From Sinorhizobium alkalisoli (GTDB lineage: Bacteria; Pseudomonadota; Alphaproteobacteria; Rhizobiales; Rhizobiaceae), in NCBI RefSeq assembly GCF_008932245.1, contig NZ_CP034910.1, positions 248,001-312,000 on the forward strand: a stretch of 64,000 nt of DNA. The letters run 5' to 3'. Position 1 is the first letter of the stretch. Each line of letters begins with the position of its first letter. Position numbers and translations under genes: made by a program. Below are positions 54,009 through 63,406 of the stretch, piece by piece. The notes beneath the pieces were generated by a model. It ran no database searches, was not told the origin of the DNA, and was given only the letters and a program-made list of their open reading frames with translations.

Positions 54009-55268
54009 TCAGTCAACTGTTCCGCAAAAGCGCGCCATGAAGGCCGCAAAGCCGATGACGCCCGCGAGAAATTCTTCGATCTCAACGTGTTCGCTGTAGG
54101 TGTGGCAATTTCGGATATCACCGGGTGCGCAATAGACCGCCGGTATGCCGAGCCGGTTCACGAAGAATGGCGATTCCGACCAGAAGGGCGCCCCTTGAAT
54201 GGTGCCCCGCCCGGGGAGCGCGCCGCCGATCGCCTGCGCCAGCATCGCGACCTCCGGGCTGCCCGCATCGATCTCCGCCGCCGTCCCGCCGAGCGCATGA
54301 TCGCGGCCGGCCGGATAGGAGAATTCCACCGTGATTTCCGGATCGTCGATGGCGCCGCGCACGGCGGCCTCGATCTCCGCCGCGGCCTGGTCGAGCGACT
54401 CACCTGGCAGGAGCTTGCGGATCAGGGACAGTTCGCACTTGTCAGGAACCGCGATGTAGCCGCCGCTAGTCAGCCCGGTGATCACCAGGAAGGAACGACC
54501 GACGAGCGGATGCTCTGCACGGGCAGAAATCTCGTCGGAGTGCGTCCAGAGCGCGCTCATCGCGGCATGGCTGGCGCGTAGGGCATCCTTGCCGAGTTCC
54601 GGCGCGCCGAAATAGGCCGAGCGCCCGGTAATGGTGATGTCCGTGATGAAGAAACCGATCTGCGCCGGGTAGATGGCAAGCTGCGTGGGTTCGACATAGA
54701 CCACGAAATCGGGCCGCTCAACTTCGCCGGCCTCCATGCGCGCCACATAGTCCTTGATACCAGCAGAGACGCCGGTGCCCGGCTGGCCACTCTCCTCGTC
54801 GCCGACGAAGGCGAAGGAGACATCCCCGGCAAGCTTGATGCCGGCAGCGTCCAGCAACGCTACGGCGGCAAGCGACGAGGTGATACCGGCCTTCAGGTCC
54901 CCTGCCCCACGGCCCCAGACCGCACCGTCGACAATGGCCGCGCCAAAGGGATCCTCGCGCTCCGTACCGACCCAGTTCTCACGCCAGCCATCGACATGCA
55001 CGACATCCGTATGGCCAATGAAGAGGAGGCGTTTTCCACCGCCAGCACCCTTGCGCTCGCCCCAGACATTCGGGCGCCCGGGAAGGAAGTCCGCCGTCGT
55101 CAGGCGGGAGAGCCCGAGCTTGCGCATCGCCTCGGCAAGATAAGCGACGACATTGGCCTCGTTGCCGGTGATGCTGTTGCGCTGGATCGCCCCGCGGAAC
55201 AGGTCGAGGGCCGCATCACGGTCGAGCGCTGCGCGAAGACGGATGAAAAGGTCGTTTTCTAGCGTCAT
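54009..55268 (-). CDS. M20-family metallopeptidase/deacylase
   Basis: 419 residues. The di-zinc site is visible: IGHTDVVHVDGW (His and Asp, near residue 87), WGRGAGDLKAG (bridging Asp, near 118), FVGDEESGQPG (catalytic and ligand Glu, near 152), YVEPTQLAIYP near 188 and a late CHTYSEHVEI near 395. The family includes acetylornithine and succinyl-diaminopimelate deacylases and aminoacylases. There is no signal peptide, so it acts in the cytoplasm on imported substrate, probably removing an acyl or amino-acid group. Its ATG overlaps the ROK gene stop. Confidence 0.87.
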   Translation of the reverse strand: MTLENDLFIRLRAALDRDAALDLFRGAIQRNSITGNEANVVAYLAEAMRKLGLSRLTTADFLPGRPNVWGERKGAGGGKRLLFIGHTDVVHVDGWRENWVGTEREDPFGAAIVDGAVWGRGAGDLKAGITSSLAAVALLDAAGIKLAGDVSFAFVGDEESGQPGTGVSAGIKDYVARMEAGEVERPDFVVYVEPTQLAIYPAQIGFFITDITITGRSAYFGAPELGKDALRASHAAMSALWTHSDEISARAEHPLVGRSFLVITGLTSGGYIAVPDKCELSLIRKLLPGESLDQAAAEIEAAVRGAIDDPEITVEFSYPAGRDHALGGTAAEIDAGSPEVAMLAQAIGGALPGRGTIQGAPFWSESPFFVNRLGIPAVYCAPGDIRNCHTYSEHVEIEEFLAGVIGFAAFMARFCGTVD

Positions 55269-56479
55269 TCTGCGGCCTCCTGGGGTGGTTCAGTGCCGGT
55301 CGGCGGAAGGGAAAGGCTGGCGTTCGGCGTTGCGACACCAAAGAGCGTGTTGTGTAACTGGCTGAGGCCGATGGCCGTCGCCCCGACAAGTGCCGCCCGC
55401 GCACCGAGTTCGCCGGAGACGACATCGACCGGATAGGGGAAGCACTGTGGCAGGAAGTGGCGCGCGCGCTCCAGGATCTCCGGTCGCAGGCCGATGGAGC
55501 CGCCGAGGATGACGAGCTCCGGGTTTGCGATGGCGCAGATGGCGGCGATGCCGCAGGCGACCTGCCTGGCCGTCTCGTCGATCGCAGCGACGGCTGCGGG
55601 GTTTCCCACCGCGGCGCGCTCGAAGATCTGGGGGACATTGATCCTTTCCCCGGTGGCGATCTCGTAACGTTCGATGATGCCGTATGTGGCAACGGCACGC
55701 TCATAGGCGCCGACCCGTAGGGATTCCGGGTCAAAGGGATTGGCCCCGATCGGCAGGAAGCCCATTTCGCCCGCTGCATTGGCTGCGCCACGGACGAGGT
55801 TTCCACCGAGAATGAGACCGCTGCCGATACCCGTGCCGAGCGCTACGTATGCGAGGTTGTCGATCCCCTGCCCCTGGCCCTGCCAGCTCTCGCCGAGCGC
55901 CGCCAGGTTGACGTCATTTTCCAACACCACATCGAACCCGAAGGCGTTTCGGAACGCCTCCAGCACATCCATCGTATCAAAATCGCGAATATTCGGCGCA
56001 AGCAGCACGCGCCCGGTGCGATTATCCGGCGCTCCTGGCACGCCTACGACGGCAAGCCGAAGTTTCTCGCGGTGTACCTTCGCCGCCTCTGCAGCCAACA
56101 GCGTCATGTCGGCAATCTGGCCGACGAGATAGGCGCCTCCGCGCGGATCGGTCGGGGCCGCATCTTCGGCAACGATTCGCCCGGTAAGATCGGTCACTGC
56201 GACACGGACTTTCGTGCCACCGAGATCGACCGCAGCGATGAAGGCGGCATCGACCACCAGCTCATAGGTAACGGCGGTCCGGCCGACATGTCCGCTGGTG
56301 CGACCTGTTTCCCGCACCCATCCGTCATCCTCCAGGTCCCGGACGATCTCTGAAACGGTCTGCTTCGACAAACCCGTCAGCTTCGAAATGGAAGCCCGCG
56401 AGATTGGCCCCCCTTGGACGATCGACTCCATGACGGAGCGCTGGGAGAACTGCCGGGAAATACGAGGTGCGTCGGTCAT
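55265..56479 (-). CDS. ROK-family transcriptional regulator (NagC/XylR-like)
   Basis: 404 residues from the ATG at 56479; the open frame continues to 56785 only because it runs into the group II intron end. The N-terminal winged helix (SRASISKLTGLSKQTVSEIV, near residue 26) is joined to a sugar-kinase-like ROK domain (AVDLGGTKVRVAV near 85; VVLENDVNLAALGESW near 195). The zinc motif CxCGxxGCxE usual in ROK proteins is missing after GEMGFLPIG. It is the first gene of the operon and probably represses it until a sugar-like ligand binds. Confidence 0.88.
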   Translation of the reverse strand: MTDAPRISRQFSQRSVMESIVQGGPISRASISKLTGLSKQTVSEIVRDLEDDGWVRETGRTSGHVGRTAVTYELVVDAAFIAAVDLGGTKVRVAVTDLTGRIVAEDAAPTDPRGGAYLVGQIADMTLLAAEAAKVHREKLRLAVVGVPGAPDNRTGRVLLAPNIRDFDTMDVLEAFRNAFGFDVVLENDVNLAALGESWQGQGQGIDNLAYVALGTGIGSGLILGGNLVRGAANAAGEMGFLPIGANPFDPESLRVGAYERAVATYGIIERYEIATGERINVPQIFERAAVGNPAAVAAIDETARQVACGIAAICAIANPELVILGGSIGLRPEILERARHFLPQCFPYPVDVVSGELGARAALVGATAIGLSQLHNTLFGVATPNASLSLPPTGTEPPQEAAE

Positions 56480-56488
56480 GGTCGCCAA

Positions 56489-56515
56489 TTTAATTCGTTC
56501 TACGACCGAACTAAA
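56489..56515. promoter_or_regulatory. Candidate ROK operator in front of the regulator gene
   Basis: An AT-rich inverted repeat (TTAATTCG, 9 bases, CGAACTAA) lies 10 bases before the ROK start. NagC/Mlc-type operators have similar TTcG/CGaA halves. Autoregulation of the whole operon is the natural reading. Confidence 0.5.
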
Positions 56516-56757
56516 TATCAAGTCTCGACATTCGTCAAGCTTTTTGTGCGGATTGCGAAACAACGGCGAACAAGGGCGAGAGAGAAGCACGCGTTGATCT
56601 CGTCGCGCCGCTCTAAAGGCCGCCCGGTCCCGAACGGCCGCATGTTCAGGAGCGAACCTCGGATTCGCGGGCTCGATGCACCTCTTACTTGTAGAGTCGA
56701 GGAAGGGCGCGGTGGCTTGGGCCGTGTTGGCATCGCCCGGTTTCCCTTCCCCGCTCA

Positions 56758-56795
<38 letters not shown>

Positions 56796-56803
56796 GACTG
56801 GTT

Positions 56804-58013
56804 TCATCGCGAGGCCCACGGCGGCGATCCAATGTGCAGGCGTCGAAGACGCAGCACGCCGAAGTCCCCGAAGACACTATCGTCGGAGAATCGTTGCGTG
56901 CCGCGTCCCTGCACCTTGTGCCGTTTGCGGAGGAAAGCGCGAACACGGTCATGGGCGTGGTTGTCGACCGCCCGATAGGCCGGCAAACGTGTTCCGTAGC
57001 CGAAGTATCCAGACCAGCCGCGCAGAAGTCTGTTCAGCTGGGTACACACCACGGGCCACGGCTCATTGTTACCGGGTACGAGGAGATCACCAATCTTCGT
57101 CTTGATCCTCTGCACGCTCTTCTTGGACGGGCTCGCACCCAAGTGCCAGTGGCCGTCCTTCCGGAAAGGGTGCGGCCCGAAACTGTAACCGAGAAAGTCG
57201 AAGTGTTCCGTTCGGGCATCCTTCAGCGAGGTTTTCGCCTCGTTGAGCGTCAGCCCAAGTTTCGTTATCACCGTCCGTGTCCACGCCAGCGCCTGACCCG
57301 CGTGCCCGCGGCTGAGGATGACGAAGTCATCGGCATAGGAGATGACATGCGCACGGAATGCCTCGCCGCGTCCGGTGAGCCGCCAATGTTTCAGGAACCG
57401 GTTCATGTAGATGACCGAGAGCAGCGGGCTTGCGACCCCACCTTGCGGCGTGCCACGCGTGCTGCTCTTGCCACCGCTCATGTGCCGGTTCCCGGCACCG
57501 TCCCGCTCTTCGATCGGCGCCTTCAGCCACAGCTTGATCATACGCAGCACGTGCCGGTCGACAATGCGTCGGGCCACCGATTTGAGGAGGTCCGAATGCG
57601 GAATAGTGTCGAAGTATTTCGACAAATCAGCGTCTACCACGTCCGTGTAGCCCCGGCAGATAAGCCGGTGCACTTCCTTGATTGCGTCGGTCCCACTGCG
57701 TCTGGGCCGATAACCATAGGCACCGTCCTCGAAGTCCGCCTCGAATATCGGTTCCAGCACCAGCTTGGCAGCGGTCTGAACCACCCGATCCCGAATGGTC
57801 GGGATGCGAGCGGGCGCTCACCGCCCCCCGGCTTCGGGATCATCACCCGTAGCACCCGCTGTGGCCGGTAGCTCTTCGAGACGAGTTCCTCGCGCAGGCC
57901 CGCCAGCCACCCTTCCACGCCCTCCGCCTCGATTTGGGCGAAGCTCACCCCGTCCACGCCCGGCGAACCCGCATTGGCGCGGGCCAACCCATAGGCATGA
58001 CGCAGTAAGTCCT
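56804..58013 (-). pseudogene. ltrA: Group II intron reverse transcriptase/maturase, frameshifted and 5'-truncated
   Basis: The upstream frame (to about 57800) holds LLRHAYGLARANAGSPGVDG and VMIPKPGGGERPL. The expected continuation GIPTIRDR is found only one frame over, where an open frame 56804-57784 carries the rest: YGYRPRRSGTDAI, DADLSKYFDTIPH, TPQGGVASPLLS, the catalytic SYADDFVIL and the maturase region. A single missing G near 57803-57806 explains the break. About 60 N-terminal residues are absent as well. The catalytic YADD is intact, but no full protein can be made. Confidence 0.8.
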
Positions 58014-58177
58014 CTGGTCGCCGCCAAGTTCCAGGAACTCGCGACGATGAGCACAGCCGCGGGGCAGGCGGATCAGCTCTGAACGATGCTCGCCGATCTC
58101 AACAACCTGGACGACTGCCGCAGGCTGGAAATGTTGCTGACCGGCGACGCCGACAGCCGCCCCGTTTTTCGCTGAGG
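58014..58177 (+). pseudogene. C-terminal end of an unidentified gene
   Basis: Plus-strand reading gives KFQELATMSTAAGQADQL, a stop, and then one frame over MLADLNNLDDCRRLEML with a proper end at 58177. The two pieces look like one protein tail broken by one base near 58080. It stops 8 bases before the deacetylase start, as a co-operonic gene would. I do not recognise the family. Confidence 0.35.
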
Positions 58178-58184
58178 ATATGCC

Positions 58185-58460
58185 ATGAACCACGATCTCA
58201 CGCCGCGACCGCTCAACCCGGCTCCACAAGCGCCGCTGATCGCCTGGCCGAACGGCGCCAAGAGCGCCGTTTTCATCGGCTTCGACGTCGACGCGGAGAC
58301 CGCATGGATCGGCAACAACCCTTCGAACGTCGATCGCATGGTCACCACTTCCCATGGCGGCTACGACGCCCGCGTCGGCGTCGCCAAGATCCTCGAGCTG
58401 ATGGACGAGCTGGCGCTGAAAGCGACGTTCTTCACGCCGGGTTGTAGATCGAACTTCTGA
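58185..58460 (+). pseudogene. Polysaccharide deacetylase-family gene, truncated after the N-terminus
   Basis: The first 85 residues are a good NodB-type deacetylase opening: SAVFIGFDVDAETAW near residue 27 with the metal-site Asp, and ILELMDELALKATFFTPG near 70-87. Directly after FTPG the frame turns into unrelated residues and ends at 58460. The catalytic His motif and the remaining two thirds of the barrel are absent. A deletion joined this stub to the next region. Confidence 0.7.
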
Positions 58461-58695
58461 TCCCAGAAGCGGCCGCTCTGCAGAACCGGCAACATCAGCC
58501 TTGAAGTCAAGCCGCTGCGAAGGCAGCGAACGGTGAGGCGACTTCCACCTCGTGGTCGCGCAGCCGTTCCAAATTCTCCGTCCGCGACGTATCATTCGGA
58601 GGCGCATTGGGCGTGATGCTTAGAATCGCAACCGCCCAAGCGACAACACAGGAGTCGGCCGATGACGAGCACACGAATTTCGCAGAGTGCCTGAA

Positions 58696-59355
58696 ATGGG
58701 CACGACTTCTCGCCCCAGAACCACCGGTGTGTTGCTCCTTGATCTTGAGCAGCAGCGCGATTGGTTAGCGGGCAAGATCGACTTGCCGGACGCGGGCGAC
58801 CGCTCAGAGTCCCTGGAACAGCGCTTCAAATATGTCGCTCGATTTGAGAAGCTACTTAGTCGCCCGCAAGCGGGGGAAGTGCTGGAGATTCTCGGGCTAT
58901 ACGGTCCAAACTGCATTCCCTTGCTGCGCAAGACCGAGCGCTACTACTGGTCGGTTTCCTGTCTGCCGTCGACCTCGGACAAGCCGCTCGTACGCGTCAA
59001 TGCGAGCTGGATGGAGCTTTTCACGCTCTATGCTCAAGGCGACGATATCCGCGCCAGATTCATCGTGCATCTTTCGGATTTCACTACAGATCGTTCAGCA
59101 ACGCCAAGCCGGGTGGACGAACCCTTTCTCGAGCAAAGCGTCGCGATGCCAGAGGACGTCAGTTATTTCTTCCCGCGTGATGCGGACATTTTCGGCATCA
59201 ATGTGCGCGGCTCTGTCTCGATCCGCAAACTCCTCGGGAGCCGCCGCGTGGTGCGCGCCATTCGCACGTTCAACCTGACGCACATGAACCGCGGGCGGAA
59301 CGCCTATCAGGCGAGCCATTGCTACAGCGTTGCGGATTACATGCAGGCAGATTGA
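58696..59355 (+). CDS. Hypothetical protein
   Basis: 219 residues from the ATG at 58696 (a GTG at 58687 is in frame). I do not recognise the family. Visible features are an N-terminal charged helix region (EQQRDWLAGKIDLPD), mixed alpha/beta content typical of a soluble cytoplasmic protein, no signal peptide and no membrane segment. Codon pattern and length suggest a real gene. It stands alone between the truncated deacetylase and a convergent AraC gene, so context gives no function. Confidence 0.55.
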   Translation: MGTTSRPRTTGVLLLDLEQQRDWLAGKIDLPDAGDRSESLEQRFKYVARFEKLLSRPQAGEVLEILGLYGPNCIPLLRKTERYYWSVSCLPSTSDKPLVRVNASWMELFTLYAQGDDIRARFIVHLSDFTTDRSATPSRVDEPFLEQSVAMPEDVSYFFPRDADIFGINVRGSVSIRKLLGSRRVVRAIRTFNLTHMNRGRNAYQASHCYSVADYMQAD

Positions 59356-59521
59356 GGGGTTGTTTAACGCACGTCATCCTGGTGAACTCACCGTCGCCAG
59401 TGGCGGCCGCATCCCGCGAGGTCGAAAAGACACTGAGGCACACTCGCGCTTGACCAGCTCGGCCGAACGCGAGCACCGACCTCGGCCGGTGTGCGCCTTC
59501 AACCTGGCCGTTGATCTCTGC

Positions 59522-60562
59522 TTAACTGCCGTCCGAAACAGCCATTGTCGATGGGGACATGATCCGACGCCAGTGGCCGGGCGTCATGTTTTCCCACTCA
59601 TGGAACGCACGATAGAACGAATTGGTGTCCTGGTATCCGAGCAGAAAGGCCACTTCCTCTATGTCAATCGAGGGGTCGGAGAGAAGCTGGGAACCGAGTT
59701 CCTGTCTGGCTTCGGTCAGAAGAGCACGGAAGGTCGTGCCTTCCGCGGTAATACGCCGCTGGAGGGTGCGCTCGCTCAGCCCCAGTTTGTGCGCCACGGC
59801 TCCAACATCCGGGCGCCCACTGGCCATGGCGCGCTTCAATGCGCCTTTTACCAGCTCACCGAGTGTGGCCTGCGCCTCAATCTCACGCACTGCGTTTGCC
59901 AGCGCGGGGGTTAGCATCAGGAGCAGTTCGGGGTTGTGCCCAGGAAATGGTAGGTCGAGGTCCGGCGCATTCAGCACCATGCGATCACGTTTCGCCCCGA
60001 AATGGATCGGACAATCGAAGAAAATGCCGTGCTTGTCCGTTCCGGGATTTGGCCGCCGCAGTTCCACCGAGATTGGCCGCAGGTGACGGCCAGTGCCGCG
60101 TCGGCCGAGTTCCAGCAAAAGGGCAAAGCTTGCGTCCACCGACAGGGGCGGCTCCGGTTCGGTGCCCGCAGGCCACTCGATCGTCACGGACACCTTGCCG
60201 TCGCGCTCCTCGAAACAAAGGCGGTCAGGGCTGCACAGGCGGTTGAAGCGGGCCATCCGCGCCATACCGTCCCGAAAGTCGGCAGCGTAGGACGCCACCA
60301 GAAATGCAAGCTTGTGGTTGGCGGTGCTGGTCTCGCTCACCATCCTGATGCTGAAGGCGGGGTCCTCGGAGAGCGCCTCAATGGCATTCCAGATTGCGAA
60401 AAACTGCGTCGTGCTGATGACCGCGGAATTGTCAAGATGAAGCGTCGCAGGAAGTCTGGCATGTCGCAGGACCGCTGAAGGCCGCAATCCCAGTTGTTCT
60501 AGCGACTGCCAGAATGGCCTCGGCAATTTGCATCGGTCAGAAGGCACTTTGGTCATGGCCAT
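59522..60562 (-). CDS. AraC-family regulator with arabinose-binding-like N-terminal domain (OruR/ArgR type)
   Basis: 346 residues. The N-terminal two thirds match the ligand domain of OruR-type AraC proteins (LRHARLPATLHLDNSAVIST near residue 35; NHKLAFLVASYA near 82). The C-terminal AraC domain has VGAVAHKLGLSERTLQRRI near 257 and EEVAFLLGYQDTNSFYRAFH near 305. The gene diverges from the glutathione S-transferase gene, which it probably regulates. An internal ATG two codons in is an alternative start. Confidence 0.88.
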   Translation of the reverse strand: MAMTKVPSDRCKLPRPFWQSLEQLGLRPSAVLRHARLPATLHLDNSAVISTTQFFAIWNAIEALSEDPAFSIRMVSETSTANHKLAFLVASYAADFRDGMARMARFNRLCSPDRLCFEERDGKVSVTIEWPAGTEPEPPLSVDASFALLLELGRRGTGRHLRPISVELRRPNPGTDKHGIFFDCPIHFGAKRDRMVLNAPDLDLPFPGHNPELLLMLTPALANAVREIEAQATLGELVKGALKRAMASGRPDVGAVAHKLGLSERTLQRRITAEGTTFRALLTEARQELGSQLLSDPSIDIEEVAFLLGYQDTNSFYRAFHEWENMTPGHWRRIMSPSTMAVSDGS

Positions 60563-60907
60563 CTCTCTTTACTCCAGCTGGAGATCGCAGGTGGCGGAGA
60601 TGCCATCGGCCAAATCGCACCGCGGCAATTGCGCTTCTCACATCTCGGGCCTAGCGCCCGGCGTACGGACGGGGCAAGTGCTTACACACTGTCTGGCGTA
60701 TACGGTAGCGCTCTTGGCGCTTTTCGCAAGTCTATTGGCGCCGTCTGCTAGTGCGCGCACTGTGTTCTATCCTTATCTTCTGCTCCTGTGGTGCCGATGT
60801 TGAACCCTGTACCCGGCAACAGCGAAATTTCGACCCGGCAGCCCTGCAACATCGCGAGCAAGGGAGCCGATCCAGATAACAACAGCCATCAATCAGGAGA
60901 TTTGAAC
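60563..60907. other. Divergent promoter region, AraC/GST
   Basis: About 345 bases without a supported gene. It must hold the promoters of both flanking genes. A short plus-strand open frame (60528-60803) has a hydrophobic stretch but no ribosome site or family features, and I leave it out. I see no clear palindrome. Confidence 0.4.
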
Positions 60908-61597
60908 GTGACGCTCACATTTTACACCAATCCCAATTCCCGCGGCCGCATTGTACGCTGGATACTGGAGGAAATCGGCCAGCCCTACGAGACGGTGGTC
61001 ATCGATTACCAGAAGACCAGCGCATTCGACGCGTGGGGCGGGGCGGCTCTTGAACGACCGGTGTCTGGCGATCCCAATGACGAGCGGGTCCGCTTCTTCA
61101 CGCAGGTCAATCCCATGGGCAAGGTGCCTGCGATCGTGCATGACGGCCACGCCGTGGCCGAAAGCGGCGCAATCATCGCCTATCTCGCAGAAACCTTTCC
61201 GCAAGCCGGTCTGGCGCCTACCCCGGAAGAGCGTGCCGATTATTATCGCTGGATGTTCTTCGCCGCCGGTCCGATCGAACAGGCCATCACCAATCACCGC
61301 GCCAATTTCATGCCAGCGCCGGAGCAGGAGTTCTTCTTCGGCTACGGCAGCTATGAGCGGACGCTGGACGAACTGGAACGCGCGGTCCAGGCGCATCCTT
61401 TCATCGCAGGCGACCGGTTCACAGCTGCGGACATCTATATCGGCTCGCATATCGGCTGGGGCCTCGGCCTCCAGACCCTACCTCCGCGTCAGACGTTTCT
61501 CGACTATGTCGGAAAATTGGTGAACAGGGACGCTTTCAAGCGGGGCGTGGCCAAGGACGAGGAATTGATAGCGCAAGCTGCGGCCCGTGCCGCATAG
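60908..61597 (+). CDS. Glutathione S-transferase family protein
   Basis: 229 residues from the GTG at 60908, with AGGAG 9-13 bases upstream; the open frame reaches back to 60788 without a site. The thioredoxin-like N-terminal domain starts TLTFYTNPNSRGRIVRWILEE; the cis-Pro region is MGKVPAIVHDGH near 72 and the glutathione gamma-Glu site AESGAIIAYLAE near 86. An all-helical C-terminal domain follows, with FTAADIYIGSH near 175. It likely conjugates or isomerises an electrophile in the cytoplasm. Expression is probably under the divergent AraC protein. Confidence 0.9.
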   Translation: MTLTFYTNPNSRGRIVRWILEEIGQPYETVVIDYQKTSAFDAWGGAALERPVSGDPNDERVRFFTQVNPMGKVPAIVHDGHAVAESGAIIAYLAETFPQAGLAPTPEERADYYRWMFFAAGPIEQAITNHRANFMPAPEQEFFFGYGSYERTLDELERAVQAHPFIAGDRFTAADIYIGSHIGWGLGLQTLPPRQTFLDYVGKLVNRDAFKRGVAKDEELIAQAAARAA

Positions 61598-62212
61598 GCA
61601 TGTCGCCTTCACGCCCGGGTTCGGAGAATACCGTCTCGAGTATAGCTGCGCCCGGGAGGCAGGCTGAAATATCCGGCAATACCGCGCCGCACGCATGATA
61701 TGATATATATATATATATATATATATATGAGACCCCGCTTGAGCTGCTCCTCCGGGCAAGCGCATGCGTGCGCCTCAAGGGGCCGACCTTTAAAAACTGC
61801 CCAATGGCCGGATTACTCTGGCCGTTGACACGTTGAGGGTTTGAAGCTGCACACGCGAGCGGCGACCCGGAGTCGGAGCATACCGTCAGCCTTTCCCGTG
61901 TGGAATGGCCGCTCTCCCTCAAGTTTGCCTGAGTTTCGGGTGCCGTCAGGCGTACGAAAGTCCCCGAGGAATGAACCCGCGGGCCGCAGGTACTGCGTTA
62001 TGGTCGGGTGGTCTTGGGAACGGCGCTGCGAGTTTTGCGGAGCGTACCAGCTGACAAGAATGTACCGTCAACCGCCGGTTTCCGAGAATGCCGACGATGA
62101 GTTTGACTGGTGTTGAAGTCAGTCGAAGCGGTTGGATTGGTGTCCGGCTCACAGTGGAGCGTTCCGCGAAGCGCAAGGGCTTCGGGATGGGGTGCCGTCT
62201 TTCCATGCCGGG
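61598..62212. other. Non-coding region: AT microsatellite and presumed IS91 left part
   Basis: About 615 bases without a supported gene. It contains the AT repeat at 61703-61728. From roughly 61930 to 62212 the sequence lies downstream of the transposase gene on the minus strand and probably forms the element's terminal region; its exact end could not be fixed. Short open frames here look random. Confidence 0.4.
61703..61728. repeat. (AT)13 dinucleotide microsatellite
   Basis: Thirteen uninterrupted AT units, 26 bases, in GC-rich surroundings, about 105 bases after the GST stop. Such a run is rare in rhizobial DNA. It can melt or form a cruciform and may vary in length by slippage. Confidence 0.95.
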
Positions 62213-63403
62213 TCATGGCGAGGCCCCCCCGGTCGAAGCCGCGCAGTGAGGCGGTGCGCGGGGTTGCTGCCAGCGGGCGAAGGTCTCGATGGTGATCATG
62301 TGCCCACCGCAGCAAGGGCACGGCGGCCGGGTATCGGAAAGCTCCGGCGCATCGTCCTCAGGCTGCGGAGCGACGCTGAGCAATTCTCGCGCGCGATCGA
62401 GGCTGGTCTGGCGAGATGCACCGGCAAGCAGGCCGTAATGGCGAATACGGTGGAAGCCGCGCGGCAGGACATGAAGCAGGAAGCGGCGGATGAACTCTTC
62501 GGTGGCGAGGGTCATGACCTGCTGCTGGTCGGGGCCGCTGCGGCGGTGATCCTTGTAGCGGAAAGTGATCCCGTTCTCGTCGAAGCCGATGAGGCGACGG
62601 TTTGAGATGGCGACCCTGTGGGTGTAGCGGGACAGGTAGGCGAGCACCGCTTCCGGCCCGGCGAAGGGTGCCTTGGCGTAGACGGCCCAACGCTTTTTGT
62701 GCACCGGCGACCGATGCCTCAGGAAGACCCGCCGCTCGGCCAATTGGGCCATCGATCCGAAGAAATCGAGCCGGCCTGTGTCGTGAAGTGCGATCAGCCG
62801 GGTCAGGAACAGACGGCGGAACAGCTTGCCCAGCACCCGCACCGGCAGGAGGAAGGCAGGACGTGACGATATCCAGCGCGTTCCGTCTAGCGAGATGCCA
62901 CCGCCCGGCACGATCATGTGCACGTGGGGATGATGGGTCATTGCCGATCCCCAGGTGTGGAGCACCGCAGTGATGCCGATCTTTGCACCGAGGTGCTTCG
63001 GGTCTGCGGCGATCGCGAGCATCGTTTCCGACGCGGCGCGGAACAACAGGTCGTAGACCAGCGCCTTGTTCTGGAAGGCAATGGCGGCAACCTCGGCAGG
63101 TAGCGTGAAAACGACATGAAAGTAGCCGACCGGCAAGAGATCAGCCTTCCGCTGGGCGAGCCAGGCGCGCGCGGCGCCACCCTGGCACTTGGGGCAGTGC
63201 CGGTTGCGACAGCTGTTGTAGGCGATGCGCCAGTGCCCGCAGTCCTCGCAGGTCTCGACATGTCCACCCAATGCAGCTGTGCGGCAATGTTCGACCGCCG
63301 ACATCACCTTAAGCTGGGCCAGGCTCAGGTGTCCGGCGTGAGAGACCCGGTAGGCGGGTCCGGCAACGCGGAAGATGTCGGCGACCTCAAGCGAGGCGGA
63401 CAC
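62213..63403 (-). CDS. IS91-family transposase (Y2/HUH type)
   Basis: 396 residues. The N-terminal zinc-binding cysteines (CEDCGHWRIAYNSCRNRHCPKC, near residues 53-74 with flanking His) are followed by FHVVFTLP near 95, the metal-binding HUH motif HHPHVHMIVPGG near 158, the tyrosine region AYLSRYTHRVAISNRRLI near 260 and a C-terminal CPCCGG knuckle. IS91 elements move by rolling circle. The gene appears full length and intact. It lies 3 bases after a tyrosine recombinase gene, a pairing seen in some IS91-like elements. Confidence 0.9.
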   Translation of the reverse strand: MSASLEVADIFRVAGPAYRVSHAGHLSLAQLKVMSAVEHCRTAALGGHVETCEDCGHWRIAYNSCRNRHCPKCQGGAARAWLAQRKADLLPVGYFHVVFTLPAEVAAIAFQNKALVYDLLFRAASETMLAIAADPKHLGAKIGITAVLHTWGSAMTHHPHVHMIVPGGGISLDGTRWISSRPAFLLPVRVLGKLFRRLFLTRLIALHDTGRLDFFGSMAQLAERRVFLRHRSPVHKKRWAVYAKAPFAGPEAVLAYLSRYTHRVAISNRRLIGFDENGITFRYKDHRRSGPDQQQVMTLATEEFIRRFLLHVLPRGFHRIRHYGLLAGASRQTSLDRARELLSVAPQPEDDAPELSDTRPPCPCCGGHMITIETFARWQQPRAPPHCAASTGGASP

Positions 63404-63406
63404 ACC

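Noticed and set aside
51805..54099. A 764-residue plus-strand open frame
   Set aside because: It is the antisense of both SBP genes. GC-rich third positions keep the opposite strand open; there is no ribosome site and no family features.
56804..58013. Diversity-generating retroelement or retron reverse transcriptase
   Set aside because: A group II domain V follows directly and the RT has a maturase-type C-terminus; no variable repeat or msr/msd is seen.
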